Of a stretch of 64,000 nucleotides of DNA, positions 50,455-59,356 are shown piece after piece. This stretch comes from DASYTH01 sp035762905 (GTDB lineage Bacteria > Actinomycetota > Actinomycetes > Mycobacteriales > Pseudonocardiaceae). The DNA is taken from contig NZ_DASUCC010000096.1 of NCBI RefSeq assembly GCF_035762905.1, positions 7,153 through 71,152 of the forward strand, written 5' to 3'. Below the pieces are notes generated by a model that did no database searches, had not been told where the DNA came from, and worked only from the letters and a program-made list of their open reading frames with translations. Numbering within the stretch: the stretch's first letter is position 1; every line of letters starts with the position of its first letter. The position numbers and the translations under genes were made by a program.

Positions 50455-51395
50455 CGCCGGCTCTCGACGAAGTCCTTGGCGTAGCCCAACGTGGCGCGGC
50501 TGTTGGCGCTCAGCGCGTTGCGCACGTAGTCCCGGGCGTCGGCGACGGTCGCGTCGGTGCCGAGGATCCGCGGGATGTTCTCGGCATTGAGCACGACGGT
50601 GTGCTGCGACGCGGCGGTCGTCCCGTCCGCGCCATCGGTGAACGTCCAGTAGCCGGTGTGCATGGTCAGCAGGGCCGGCAGAACCACCTGTTTGTACGCG
50701 ATCCGGTGGTGCGGGAAGCACACCCGGTAGGACCTGGTGGTGTGCACCGAGCCGTCCGGGGCAAGAGTGTCCATCTCCAGGCACTGCACCCCGGGCGACT
50801 CCTCGTCGAGCCGGACGCTTGCCACGTGCGGCAGCCGCTCCGGCCAGCGGTCGGCCGCCGCCACGAACTCGTAGACGGCGGAGGCCGGTCCGGCCACCCG
50901 GACCGTGTCGACGAAGGAGAAGGTCAGCTCCGCGGATCCGTGGGCCAGTTCGAGGTTCGTCCGCAGCGCGGCGAGCTCCGACCTGGAGTTGCGGTCGACG
51001 GCCTCGTCGATCCACCGCAGACTGTCCGGATCGTCGTCCACCGCCCGGTAGTGGTGCAGCAGCCGGACCCTCGACCGGCCTTCGCCGAGTGGCTCGACCA
51101 CCCACGTGCCGCTCATCGCGGCCACCGGTGGTGCGGTGACCTCCTGGTGGAACTCGATGCGCAGGTCCGCCGGGTCGAGCCGGCGAACGGACGTCCAGTT
51201 CTTCACCGTTCCGTTGGCGGTGGCCCAGATCCGGATCCGTTCCTGGTCGTGCCCGCGCTCGAGCGCCTCGACGTAGACCGTCGGGGGGAAGATCCGCGGC
51301 CAGTTCCCCACCTCGGCGAGCAGGCGGAACACCGCGGCGCCCGGAGCGGCCACCGTGACCTCGTGCTGTACTTCCCGCAGGTCCTGCCGCGTCAT
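50451..51395 (-). CDS. Two-domain aromatase/cyclase (SRPBCC, UrdL/ActVII-like)
   Basis: 314 residues from ATG 51395 with AGGAGG upstream. Two START/SRPBCC domains are visible: the first starts VQHEVTVAAPGAAVFRLLAEVGNWPRIFPP, the second starts ELTFSFVDTVRVAGPASAVYEFVAAADRWPERLP. The length and the repeated A..VF.L....NWP motif are those of didomain aromatase/cyclases of type II systems. These close and aromatise the first ring after C-9 ketoreduction. It sits directly downstream of the ketoreductase gene, as in known clusters. Confidence 0.93.
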   Translation of the reverse strand: MTRQDLREVQHEVTVAAPGAAVFRLLAEVGNWPRIFPPTVYVEALERGHDQERIRIWATANGTVKNWTSVRRLDPADLRIEFHQEVTAPPVAAMSGTWVVEPLGEGRSRVRLLHHYRAVDDDPDSLRWIDEAVDRNSRSELAALRTNLELAHGSAELTFSFVDTVRVAGPASAVYEFVAAADRWPERLPHVASVRLDEESPGVQCLEMDTLAPDGSVHTTRSYRVCFPHHRIAYKQVVLPALLTMHTGYWTFTDGADGTTAASQHTVVLNAENIPRILGTDATVADARDYVRNALSANSRATLGYAKDFVESRR

Positions 51396-51427
51396 GCTGA
51401 TCCTCCTTGTCGCGCAAGCCGATCGGC

Positions 51428-52216
51428 TCAGAAGTTGCCCAACCCGCCGCAGACGTTCAGTGCCTGCGCGGTGATCGCGGCGGCGGCATCGCTGACCAGG
51501 TAGCCCACCAGCCCGGCCACCTCGTCCGGGGTGCAGTAGCGGCCGAGCGGGATCTTGGCCTGGAACCTGGCCAGGATCTCCTCCTCGGTGCTGCCGTACG
51601 CGGCGGCGTAACCCTGCCGAACCCGTTGCGCCATCGGTGTTTCGACGTAACCCGGGCAGACCGCGTTGACCGTGATGCCGGTCGGTGCCAGCTCGTTGCC
51701 GAGCGCCTTGGTGAAACCGACCACGCCGTGTTTGGACGCCGAGTAGGGCGCGCCGAGCACGACGCCCTGCTTTCCCGCGGTGGACGCGATGTTGACGATG
51801 CGCCCGCGGTCCTTGTGCCGCATCCCGCCGGTGTTGAGCACCGCGTGCGTGACCCGGAAGACGCTGTTCAGGTTGGTCTCGACGACATCGAGCCAGAGGT
51901 CCTCGGCAAGATCGGCGGTCACCCCGCCGCCGCTGCGCCCGGCGTTGTTCACCAGCACGTCGATCCCGTCGAAGCGGTCCACCGCCGCGCCGACGAAGGC
52001 CGTGACCGCCTCGGTGGACCGCACGTCGACGGCCGCGCCGTCGACGTCGAGCCGCTCCGCGCGCATCCGCTTGACCGTCGCGGCCACGTCCTCGGCGGTG
52101 CGGGCGCCGAGAAACACCCGGTGGCCCCGAACGGCCAGCAGCCGCGCGGTGGCCAGGCCGATCCCACTGGTTCCCCCGGTGACCAGGGCGACCCGCTTGT
52201 CATGCTGGTGCGGCAT
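51428..52216 (-). CDS. Polyketide C-9 ketoreductase (ActIII-like SDR)
   Basis: 262 residues from ATG 52216; its start overlaps the end of the ACP gene by 17 bases. Motifs: VALVTGGTSGIGLATARLLA for NADPH, DVLVNNAGRSGGG, IVNIASTAGKQGVVLGAPYSASKHG (Ser, then Tyr-x-x-x-Lys) and VNAVCPGYVETPMAQRVRQG (the PGYVxTPMA signature of ActIII-like reductases). It reduces the C-9 ketone of the nascent octa- or decaketide bound to the ACP. This sets the ring pattern used by the aromatase that follows. Confidence 0.95.
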   Translation of the reverse strand: MPHQHDKRVALVTGGTSGIGLATARLLAVRGHRVFLGARTAEDVAATVKRMRAERLDVDGAAVDVRSTEAVTAFVGAAVDRFDGIDVLVNNAGRSGGGVTADLAEDLWLDVVETNLNSVFRVTHAVLNTGGMRHKDRGRIVNIASTAGKQGVVLGAPYSASKHGVVGFTKALGNELAPTGITVNAVCPGYVETPMAQRVRQGYAAAYGSTEEEILARFQAKIPLGRYCTPDEVAGLVGYLVSDAAAAITAQALNVCGGLGNF

Positions 52217-52481
52217 GTTCGGCTCCGTTCCGGCTCAGCCGCGCGTTGACCGCGTCGATCAACGCGCGCGGCGTGTCGGACTCGGTGAGCGCGGCGTCGG
52301 GCAGCGTGATGCCGAGCTCCCGCTCGATCAGGCGGCCGGTCTCCAGGACGGCCAGCGACTCGTAGCCCAGCTCGTCGAACCGCCGGTCCAGGATGTCGCC
52401 GTCCAGGTCCACCCCTTCGTCGGCACCGGCGCAGGCCAGCAGCATCCGTTTGAGGTCGGCCACCGTGAACGTGTCGGTCAT
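52200..52481 (-). CDS. Type II PKS acyl carrier protein
   Basis: 93 residues from ATG 52481, overlapping the KS-beta stop (ATGA). The phosphopantetheine attachment site is FDELGYESLAVLETG, with Ser near residue 42 in the LGYxSL form typical of aromatic PKS carriers. N-terminal helix FTVADLKRMLLACAG and the last helix PRALIDAVNARLS complete the four-helix bundle. It carries the polyketide chain for KS-alpha/KS-beta. Confidence 0.95.
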   Translation of the reverse strand: MTDTFTVADLKRMLLACAGADEGVDLDGDILDRRFDELGYESLAVLETGRLIERELGITLPDAALTESDTPRALIDAVNARLSRNGAEHAAPA

Positions 52482-53833
52482 CGGTCTCCCTTCGGGTCGG
52501 GTTCGGATCGCGGTGCGCGCACGACGACCGCGGAGTTGAAACCCCCGTGACCGCGGGCCAGCACCAGCGCGGCGCGCAGGTCGGCGGGGCGGGGCGCCGA
52601 CACGATGTCCAGCTCGTACTCGGGGGCCGCCGCCACGTGCACCGTCGGTGGGATCAGGCCCTCCGCGATGGCCAGCAGCGCGGCCGCCAGGTCGAGCGGC
52701 CCGGCGCCCGAGTACAGCCGGCCGGTCATCGTCTTGGGCGCGGTGACCGGCACGCCGCGGGCGCCGAACACCGCGCCGATCGCCTCGGCCTCCACACTGT
52801 CGGACTCGGGGATCGCCGCGGCATCCGCGAACACCACGTCGATCTCGTCCGGCCGAACACCGGCGTCGGCCAGCGCCAGCTCGATCGCCCGGTGCAACCC
52901 GGGTTCCCGGCCGCTGTCCGGTTTCGGGTCGAAGGTCGAGCCGTACCCGGCGAGCTCGCCGTAGCTGCGAGCGCACCGGCCGCGGGCGTCCTCGGCCGCC
53001 TCAAGGACGAGGATCGCTCCGCCCTCACCCGGCACATGTCCCCGCGCGTCGCGGTCGAACGGCAGATACGCGCGGGTCGGGTCGTCGCTGGTGCTGAGCC
53101 GGCGGGAGGACAGCTGCGCCACCCAGCCCCATGGGCACAACGACGCGTCCACCGCGCCGCAGAGCATCATTCGGGTGCCCTTGCGGATCTGCCGGCGGGC
53201 CTGCATCACCGCGTCGAGACCGCCGGCCTGATCGCCGACCAGCACGCCGCTCGGCCCCTTCATCCCGTTGCGGATGGAGATCTGGCCGGTGTTGACCGCG
53301 TAGAACCAGGCGAACGACTGGTAGGCGCTGACGTGGCCAGGACCGAGGGCCCACAGTTTGCGCAGCTCGCCCTGGCCGAACTCGAAACCCCCGGACGAGC
53401 TCGCGGTCACCACGCCCATGCCGAACCCGGGCAGATCCCTCGGGCGGATGCCGGCGTCGGCGAGCGCCCAGTCCGCGGCGACCAGCGCGAGCCGGGTCAT
53501 CCGGTCGGTCTGCGGCAGCAACCGGCTCGGCAGGTGGTCGTCGGCCTCGAAGCCGCGGATCTCCCCCGCGAGCCGGGCCGGATACCGCGCCGGGTCGAAC
53601 CGGGTGATGCGGCCGATCCCGCTGCGGCCGCCCCGGGTCGCCGACCAGAACTCCCGAACGCCGAGCCCGTTCGGCGCGGCCACACCGATTCCAGTCACCA
53701 CCACGGTGTTCTTTCGGCTCGCTCCGCTCGCGGGAGCGGGCCGTGGTGCGGTGCCTTCCCTCGTGCGCTGCTCGGTCGCTCGTTCCTCGCGCCCTGCGCT
53801 GCTCCTCGGTCCAGACACCGCCGGCCCGCTCAT
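52478..53833 (-). CDS. Type II PKS ketosynthase beta (chain-length factor)
   Basis: 451 residues if started at ATG 53833, whose overlap with the KS-alpha stop (ATGA) is the normal coupling in these clusters. The KS fold starts only at residue 42 (TVVVTGIGVAAPNGLG), so the protein has a 40-residue Arg/Ala/Pro/Glu-rich extension not usual in the family. GTG 53704 would give a normal 408 residues but lacks a good ribosome binding site. The catalytic Cys is replaced by Gln in VLVGDQAGGLDAVMQ, the hallmark of chain-length factors. It forms a heterodimer with KS-alpha and fixes chain length. Confidence 0.95.
   Translation of the reverse strand: MSGPAVSGPRSSAGREERATEQRTREGTAPRPAPASGASRKNTVVVTGIGVAAPNGLGVREFWSATRGGRSGIGRITRFDPARYPARLAGEIRGFEADDHLPSRLLPQTDRMTRLALVAADWALADAGIRPRDLPGFGMGVVTASSSGGFEFGQGELRKLWALGPGHVSAYQSFAWFYAVNTGQISIRNGMKGPSGVLVGDQAGGLDAVMQARRQIRKGTRMMLCGAVDASLCPWGWVAQLSSRRLSTSDDPTRAYLPFDRDARGHVPGEGGAILVLEAAEDARGRCARSYGELAGYGSTFDPKPDSGREPGLHRAIELALADAGVRPDEIDVVFADAAAIPESDSVEAEAIGAVFGARGVPVTAPKTMTGRLYSGAGPLDLAAALLAIAEGLIPPTVHVAAAPEYELDIVSAPRPADLRAALVLARGHGGFNSAVVVRAPRSEPDPKGDR
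53701..53829. repeat. Palindrome-rich insert forming the 5' extension of the KS-beta gene
   Basis: CCACGG (53701-53706) pairs with CCGTGG (53741-53746), enclosing a second stem GCTCC (53721-53725) / GGAGC (53733-53737). The rest is made of repeated GCTCG/GCTCC/CTCGC words, the composition of REP-like intergenic elements of actinomycetes. It lies exactly between the coupled start codon and the first conserved KS-beta residues, and keeps the reading frame open. Confidence 0.6.
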
Positions 53834-55101
53834 GGTTTGTTCCGGTGCGGGCGGGCGAGCACCATGGCGCTCTGAAACCCGCCGAACCCGCTGCCCACCG
53901 TGAGAACCGCGTCGACCCGGTGGTCCCGCGCGACGAGCGGCACGTAGTCCAGGTCGCATTCCGGGTCGGGGGTGTGCAGGTTCGCCGTCGGCGGAACCAC
54001 GTTGTGCTCCATGGCAAGCGCGGACGCGGCGATCTCGATGGCACCGATCGCGCCGAGCGAGTGTCCGATCATCGACTTGATCGAGCTCACCGGGACCTGG
54101 TAGGCCCGCCGGCCGAGGCTCCGCTTGAACGCGGCCGTCTCGTGCCGGTCGTTCTGCCTGGTGCCCGAGCCGTGCGCGTTGACGTAGTCGACGTCCGCCG
54201 GGTTCAGCCTGGCCTCGGCGAGCGCGGCCCGGATCGCCTCGGCCAGCTCCGCGCCGTCGGGCCGCAGACCGGTCATGTGGTAGGCGTTGCCGCGGGTCGC
54301 GTACCCGGCCAACTCGGCGTAGACGTGGGCATCGCGCCGGCACGCGTGGTCCAGCTCCTCCAGGACGAGCACCGCCGCGCCCTCGCCGAGCACGAAGCCG
54401 TCGCGGGTGGCGTCGAACGGCCGGGATGCCCGCTCCGGGTGATCGTGCCGGGGTGTGGTCGCCTTGATGGCGTCGAAGCAGGCGGCGGTGATCGGCGAGA
54501 TCGGGGCGTCGGTGGCGCCGGCCACGACCACGTCGGCCGAGCCCTCGCGGATCAGCTCCATGCCGTACCCGACCGAGTCGATGCCGGAGGTGCAGCCGGT
54601 GGACACCACGGTGCTCGGTCCCTCGGCGCCGACCGCCCAGGCCACCTCCGCGGCGAACGAGCTGGGCACGAGGTAGTCGTACAGATGCGGGACCGCGTAC
54701 CGGTGGTCGACGAGATCGAGCCGGCCGCCGTCGCTGACGACCCCGTACTCCCGGTCGAGCGCCATCGTCGCGCCCACCGCACTGCCGATGCTGACCGCGA
54801 TGCGGTGCGGGTCGAACGAACCGGGATCGATGCCGCTGTCGGCGACCGCACCGCGCGCGGCCACGACGGCGAACTGGGCGGCGCGGTCCATCCGCCGCAC
54901 CTCCTGCGGGCCGAGCCCGTGTTCCGCGGGATCGAAGTCGATCTCGGCCGCGACCTGCGACCGGAACGGCAGCGGATCGAAGAAGGTGATCCGCCGGGTC
55001 GCCGGCCGGCCCTCGCTCAGGCGGGTCCAGAACCGCTTCGCGCCCACGCCGCCGGGAGCGAGCACCTCGATGCCGGTGACGGCGACTCGGCGGCCGGTCA
55101 T
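53830..55101 (-). CDS. Type II PKS ketosynthase alpha
   Basis: 423 residues from ATG 55101, overlapping the cyclase stop (ATGA). Active-site residues: Cys near 170 in TVVSTGCTSGIDSVGYG, His near 310 in YVNAHGSGTRQNDRHE and His near 346 in IKSMIGHSLGAIGAIE. Other hallmarks are RPFDATRDGFVLGEGAAVLV and VGSGFGGFQSAMV. It catalyses the repeated decarboxylative condensations of malonyl-ACP and forms the minimal PKS with KS-beta and ACP. Confidence 0.97.
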   Translation of the reverse strand: MTGRRVAVTGIEVLAPGGVGAKRFWTRLSEGRPATRRITFFDPLPFRSQVAAEIDFDPAEHGLGPQEVRRMDRAAQFAVVAARGAVADSGIDPGSFDPHRIAVSIGSAVGATMALDREYGVVSDGGRLDLVDHRYAVPHLYDYLVPSSFAAEVAWAVGAEGPSTVVSTGCTSGIDSVGYGMELIREGSADVVVAGATDAPISPITAACFDAIKATTPRHDHPERASRPFDATRDGFVLGEGAAVLVLEELDHACRRDAHVYAELAGYATRGNAYHMTGLRPDGAELAEAIRAALAEARLNPADVDYVNAHGSGTRQNDRHETAAFKRSLGRRAYQVPVSSIKSMIGHSLGAIGAIEIAASALAMEHNVVPPTANLHTPDPECDLDYVPLVARDHRVDAVLTVGSGFGGFQSAMVLARPHRNKP

Positions 55102-55427
55102 GCCGACGCCGCCCAGTGGTAGAACCGGGTGGCCATCGCATCGGCCGGCGACCGCCAGGTCGCCGGGTCGTACGCCTCGATGAACGGCTTCAGGTCGTTG
55201 CTGATGCGCACGAAGCGGGGATCGGTCTTGGCCCGTTCGATCCGTTCCACGCCATTGTCGGTGTCAAATGTCTGCACGTGGAAGTACAAGCCCCGGTAAG
55301 TGAACAGCTGACGATTTCGGGTACCCATCAGTTGGGGCATCTCGGTGGCGTCGAAGTCGGCGAACAATCGGGCGACCGCCGAGCGGGAAGTGTCATCCAT
55401 TCGAGCCACGATCAACGTGCTGTGCAT
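55098..55427 (-). CDS. TcmI-type polyketide cyclase
   Basis: 109 residues from ATG 55427; the Shine-Dalgarno sequence is weak. It shows the dimeric alpha+beta barrel of TcmI/JadI/UrdF-like cyclases: TLIVARMDDTSRSAVARLFADFD, RQLFTYRGLYFHVQTFD, RFVRISNDLKPFIEAYDP and the aromatic end MATRFYHW. In angucycline clusters this gene is normally the first of the PKS operon, directly before KS-alpha, as here. It guides later ring closures of the aglycone. Confidence 0.95.
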   Translation of the reverse strand: MHSTLIVARMDDTSRSAVARLFADFDATEMPQLMGTRNRQLFTYRGLYFHVQTFDTDNGVERIERAKTDPRFVRISNDLKPFIEAYDPATWRSPADAMATRFYHWAASA

Positions 55428-55474
55428 GCCTACAAGCTTGCTGTAATCGCGCTGGAGAATACAAGAAGCGCGGT

Positions 55475-55555
55475 TTCAGGAGTACGTCAGATCTCGCGGC
55501 TGAATTCTGTCGGAATGGTCAGGAACCGGTCAGGTGGACGTCAGCGAAAGGTCAG
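55475..55555 (-). promoter_or_regulatory. Direct-repeat operator upstream of the PKS operon
   Basis: On the plus strand GTCAG occurs at 55518, 55529, 55540 and 55551, with exactly 11 bases from one to the next. A further pair (TTCAG at 55475, GTCAG at 55486) is also 11 apart. In the direction of transcription these read CTGAC. Tandem repeats at one-helical-turn spacing are the binding pattern of OmpR-type winged helices, including SARPs. The adjacent gene encodes an OmpR-type regulator, and the PKS operon starts at 55427. The last repeat overlaps that regulator's stop codon. Confidence 0.65.
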
Positions 55556-56307
55556 CCGTGCCCGAACCGGAAGCCAACGCCGCGGGCGGTGATGATCCAA
55601 CTGCTGGCGCCCAGCTTGCCGCGGACGCTGCTGACATGGGTGTCCAGGGTCCGGCGGGACCAGGAGTCGCCCCACACCTGCCGGATGAGCCGTTCCCGCG
55701 GGATCACCATGTCCGGGTGCGCGGCGAGCAGGTGCAGCAGGTCGAACTCCTTGCGGGTCAACTCGACGACCCGGTCGTCCACGGTCACCGTGCGGGAGGT
55801 CGGGTCGATCCGCAGCCGGCCGCGGACCAGCACCTTGGGCGCGCCGGATCGCGGCCCGGCCCGGCGCATCACCGCGGCCATGCGGGCCAGCAGCGCCCGG
55901 AAACCGTATGGCTTGACGACGAAGTCGTCCGCGCCGGCCTGCAGCGCGAGGATGAGATCAAGCTCGCCGTCCCGGGCGGTGACGGCGATGATCGGGACCT
56001 CGCTGGCCGAGCGGATCGCCCGGCACACCTCGAGGCCGTCCAGATCAGGCAGTTCGAAGTCGAGCAGCACCAGGTCGGAGTCGTCGTGCGCGCGCAGCGC
56101 CGCAATGCCCGTGTCGGCGGTGATGACCTCGTGGCCATGCCGGCGAATACCCGAGGCGAGCGATTCCGCCTCGGCCGAGGCGTTCGCCACGACCAGCACG
56201 CGCCAGCCGGTCGTCGACGATCTCGGCGCCGGCATCGGTAAGGACGCCGTCTTTTCGGCTATGCACGGATCCACCGCACGATTTTCCCGCACATGCATCG
56301 AATTCAT
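55552..56307 (-). CDS. Atypical OmpR-family response regulator (JadR1/LndI-like)
   Basis: 251 residues from ATG 56307, with AGGGGG six bases upstream. An N-terminal tail of about 35 residues precedes the receiver. The acidic pair that normally binds magnesium (VVDDD) is replaced by VLVVANASAEAE, while the phosphoacceptor Asp (LLDFELPDLDG, near 81), the Thr (AVTARDGE) and the Lys (VVKPYG, near 131) remain. The C-terminal winged helix is typical (ELTRKEFDLLHLLAAHPDM, TLDTHVSSVRGKLG). No histidine kinase is adjacent. Regulators of this kind in angucycline clusters (JadR1) respond to the pathway product instead of phosphorylation. It is the likely direct activator of the PKS operon beside it. Confidence 0.88.
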   Translation of the reverse strand: MNSMHVRENRAVDPCIAEKTASLPMPAPRSSTTGWRVLVVANASAEAESLASGIRRHGHEVITADTGIAALRAHDDSDLVLLDFELPDLDGLEVCRAIRSASEVPIIAVTARDGELDLILALQAGADDFVVKPYGFRALLARMAAVMRRAGPRSGAPKVLVRGRLRIDPTSRTVTVDDRVVELTRKEFDLLHLLAAHPDMVIPRERLIRQVWGDSWSRRTLDTHVSSVRGKLGASSWIITARGVGFRFGHG

Positions 56308-56506
56308 CGCAAACCCCCTGCTCGCTCGAGTCGTTTCCGCAATGGTGGTTCCGCGAGCCGCTCGCGGACCCGTGTCCCTCATTCGGCGTAGCTGGTGGCC
56401 ACGGTTCACATAAATGTGCTGTTGGGCGACTGTCGAAGTTTGCCCTCATCGCCGAGTGGTCAGCATCCGTGGAACCACCTAAGCATGACAGGCCGCCACC
56501 GATCGG

Positions 56507-59356
56507 TCACCCGTTGAGGCGCCGGGCCAGCGCGGTGCGGGACCGGACGTCGAGCTTCGGGAAGATGCGGGACAGGTGCGACTCGACGGTCCGGTGGCTG
56601 ACGAACAGCCGCTCGGCGATCTCCTGGTTGCTGAGCCCGGCCGCGACCAGGTCGGCGACCTGCCGCTCGCGCGAGGTCAACACGTCGTCCGTGCGGTGCG
56701 GCGTCCGGCCCCGGCGGGACAGTTGGGCGGCGTGCCGGCGCCGGTCGCTGGTGATCGTCGACAGCAGCCAGTTCGCGGCACAGGAGGTGTAGCCGGAACT
56801 GGCCCGGCCGAACTCCTCGTGGCTGCGTTCGGCCAGACCGGCCCGGGCGAACGCGACCGCGGCCAGATGGTGTGCGCGGGCCTGCTCGATCGGCGCGGAC
56901 ACCACGGCGAACGTGGCCGCCGACCGCGTCGCCAGTGCCCCGGCCTCGTCGTGCCGGCCGGCCTGGGTCGCGACGTAACCCTGCGCGTGCACCGCCAGCC
57001 CGACCTCGTAGTCCAGGCCGGCGGACAGCGCGATGCGCTCCGCGTCCTGCGCCACCGCGCCGGCGGCCCCGACGCCACCGCGACCGGCAAGCGCGTGTGC
57101 CATCAGGACCAGGCGGATCACCGTGGCCGCCGGGTCGGCCGGCCACCGCACCCGTTCGCCGGTCAGCAGGTCGAGGCAGCGCTGCGGATCGCCCGCGGCG
57201 ACATGGGCGACGGCGAGGTGCACCAGCCCGACCCGCCACCAGGTACGCGAACGCGGCCGGCCCGCGGCGTCGAGCCGGTTGGCGACGGCGATGGCCGCGG
57301 CCGGACCCGCGGTCCACAGCAACGGCAGGATCCGCACGGCGTCGGCCATCGCGCGGATCTCGGCGCTGCCGATCTGGTCCGCGGCGAGCCCGGCCTGCTC
57401 GAGCAGGTCGAGTGCGGCGGGCAGCTGTCCCAACCGGGTCTGCAACATCCCGTCCACGACGAGCAGGTACGGCAGCGCGCTGCTCTGCCCCGCCTGGTCG
57501 ACCACCTCGTAGGCCCGCTCAAGGTGCCGGCCGGCGGAGGTGAAATCGCCCAGCCGGGTCTGGATCCAGGCCAGCGGGCCCAGGAGTTCGACGTGCGGGC
57601 GCAGGGTCACGTCGCTGACCGCGGAGACCAGGTGCGCGGCCTGCCGGGCGCGGATCCGGGCGAGGTCCGCGTGTCCGTCGGAGAACTCGGCCCATGCCTG
57701 CAACGCCCGCGCGGCGGCGCACAGCGCGGGCCGGTGGCCGTCGAGCAGCTCAAGGGCCCGGCGGGTGTGCTTCCGGACGGCCGCCGCGTGCTCCCGCAAC
57801 GAGCCGAGCGCGGCGAGCTGGATCCGCAGCTTCCCCTCCACCATCGGATCCCGGGCCTGGAGCAACTCCGCGTCCAGCAGGGCCGAGGCGGTATCCAGGT
57901 CGCCGCGCAGCCGGGCGATCACCAGACCGAACGCCGCCGCCTGCGCCCGCAGCGGATGACCGTCCCGCAGCAGTTCCTGCACCACCGTCCAACTGCGATC
58001 CAACTCGCCGGCGAGCCCGAGGGCGCGCGCGTAGTGCAGCACGGCGGCGGGCCGCGCCTCGAGCAGCCGACTGGTCGGGGCCAGGATGCGCAGTGCGGTG
58101 CCGAGCCAGCGCACCGCCGTCCCCGGTGCCCGGTACACCACCGACTCCCCGGCGTCGAGCAGGAGCGCGGCCGCGGCCTCGTCGCCGTACCGGGCCGACC
58201 GTTCCACGTGGTGCGCGATCAGCGGCACCGGACTGTCGTGCGCACGCAGGTACTCCGCGGCGCGGGTGTGCGCGCCGGTCCGCCAGGCCGGACCGGCCGC
58301 GTCGTGCGCCGCGGCCCGGATCAACGGGTGGTGGAACCGGAACCAGGCGCCGTCCATGTCGCCGAGCCCCATGCCGCAGAGCTGATCCAGCGCGTCCGCG
58401 ACGGCCGGCGCCGGCAGCTGCGCCACCTGCGCGACCAGGTCGACGGTCGCGTGATCGCCGATGACCGCGACCGCGTGCGCCACCCGTTTGCACGAGTCGG
58501 GCAGCACCGCCAGGTCCGCCACCAGCGTGTGCAGGATCTGCCGGGTCGACTCGTCGGCCCAGACCGCGCCCCGGTCGCCGCCGTCGCGGACCAGCTCGAT
58601 GAGCGCCGTGTCGCGCAGCCGGGTCAGCATCTGCAGGTAGAGCGGGTTGCCGTGGCTGGCCCGCAGCAGCAGTCCGCGCCGGCGCCGGGAGACGCCCGGA
58701 ACGAGGAGCCGCAGATCCGCCTCGCGGAGCGGGTCGAGGTGGATCCGCCACGTGCCGGGCCCGGCCCGGGTGATCGCATCGACGATCCGGACCGGTGTTC
58801 GCGCGCTGCGGAACGCGAGTACCAGCAACACCGGCGCCGGCGGTGGATTGCGGATCAGGTACTCGGTCAGCTCCAGCGACGGGTGATCGGCCCAGTGCAG
58901 GTCGTCGAGTACCAGGGCCACGCCGGTGCCGGCGCTGTCCATGAGTCTTCGGCGCACCCGCACGTAGTCCCGCACCCGGTCCCCCGGCTGGGTGGCGGTT
59001 CCGGTCAGCACGTCGAACCCGATCGCCCGCAGCGCGTTGACGAACAGTGCGAGCGGCACCTCCTGCTCGAACTGGGTCGCATGCCCGCGTCCGACAAGGA
59101 ACCCCGAGGCGCCGGCCAGGCTGCCGGCCTCGGTCAGCAGCCTGGTCTTCCCGATGCCGGCCTCGCCGGAGACCTCCACCACCCCGAACCGGCCCGCCGC
59201 CACCCAGTCCAGCGCGCTGGATATCGCCTCGACGCACCCCGCACGCCCAACCAACGGCGCTGCGCACGATGCCAACACCCGGTCACCCCATCCGTTGCGA
59301 GCCAACACCAGCCGCGAACGGCGCACGTCCGACGATGCGGCCCACCCGTAAAACAT
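56507..59356 (-). CDS. LuxR-family LAL-type transcriptional regulator
   Basis: 949 residues from ATG 59356; the ribosome binding site is weak. The N-terminal ATPase has Walker A VSGEAGIGKTRLLTEAG near residues 62-69 and Walker B ALVLDDLHWAD. A long middle region of TPR-like helices follows. The C-terminal GerE helix-turn-helix is LTSRERQVADLVAAGLSNQEIAERL with VSHRTVESHLSRIFPKLDV. LAL proteins are large activators often found at the edge of antibiotic clusters. Here it is the first gene of the leftward array, 200 bp upstream of the OmpR-type regulator, and probably stands at the top of the regulatory chain. Confidence 0.93.
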   Translation of the reverse strand: MFYGWAASSDVRRSRLVLARNGWGDRVLASCAAPLVGRAGCVEAISSALDWVAAGRFGVVEVSGEAGIGKTRLLTEAGSLAGASGFLVGRGHATQFEQEVPLALFVNALRAIGFDVLTGTATQPGDRVRDYVRVRRRLMDSAGTGVALVLDDLHWADHPSLELTEYLIRNPPPAPVLLVLAFRSARTPVRIVDAITRAGPGTWRIHLDPLREADLRLLVPGVSRRRRGLLLRASHGNPLYLQMLTRLRDTALIELVRDGGDRGAVWADESTRQILHTLVADLAVLPDSCKRVAHAVAVIGDHATVDLVAQVAQLPAPAVADALDQLCGMGLGDMDGAWFRFHHPLIRAAAHDAAGPAWRTGAHTRAAEYLRAHDSPVPLIAHHVERSARYGDEAAAALLLDAGESVVYRAPGTAVRWLGTALRILAPTSRLLEARPAAVLHYARALGLAGELDRSWTVVQELLRDGHPLRAQAAAFGLVIARLRGDLDTASALLDAELLQARDPMVEGKLRIQLAALGSLREHAAAVRKHTRRALELLDGHRPALCAAARALQAWAEFSDGHADLARIRARQAAHLVSAVSDVTLRPHVELLGPLAWIQTRLGDFTSAGRHLERAYEVVDQAGQSSALPYLLVVDGMLQTRLGQLPAALDLLEQAGLAADQIGSAEIRAMADAVRILPLLWTAGPAAAIAVANRLDAAGRPRSRTWWRVGLVHLAVAHVAAGDPQRCLDLLTGERVRWPADPAATVIRLVLMAHALAGRGGVGAAGAVAQDAERIALSAGLDYEVGLAVHAQGYVATQAGRHDEAGALATRSAATFAVVSAPIEQARAHHLAAVAFARAGLAERSHEEFGRASSGYTSCAANWLLSTITSDRRRHAAQLSRRGRTPHRTDDVLTSRERQVADLVAAGLSNQEIAERLFVSHRTVESHLSRIFPKLDVRSRTALARRLNG

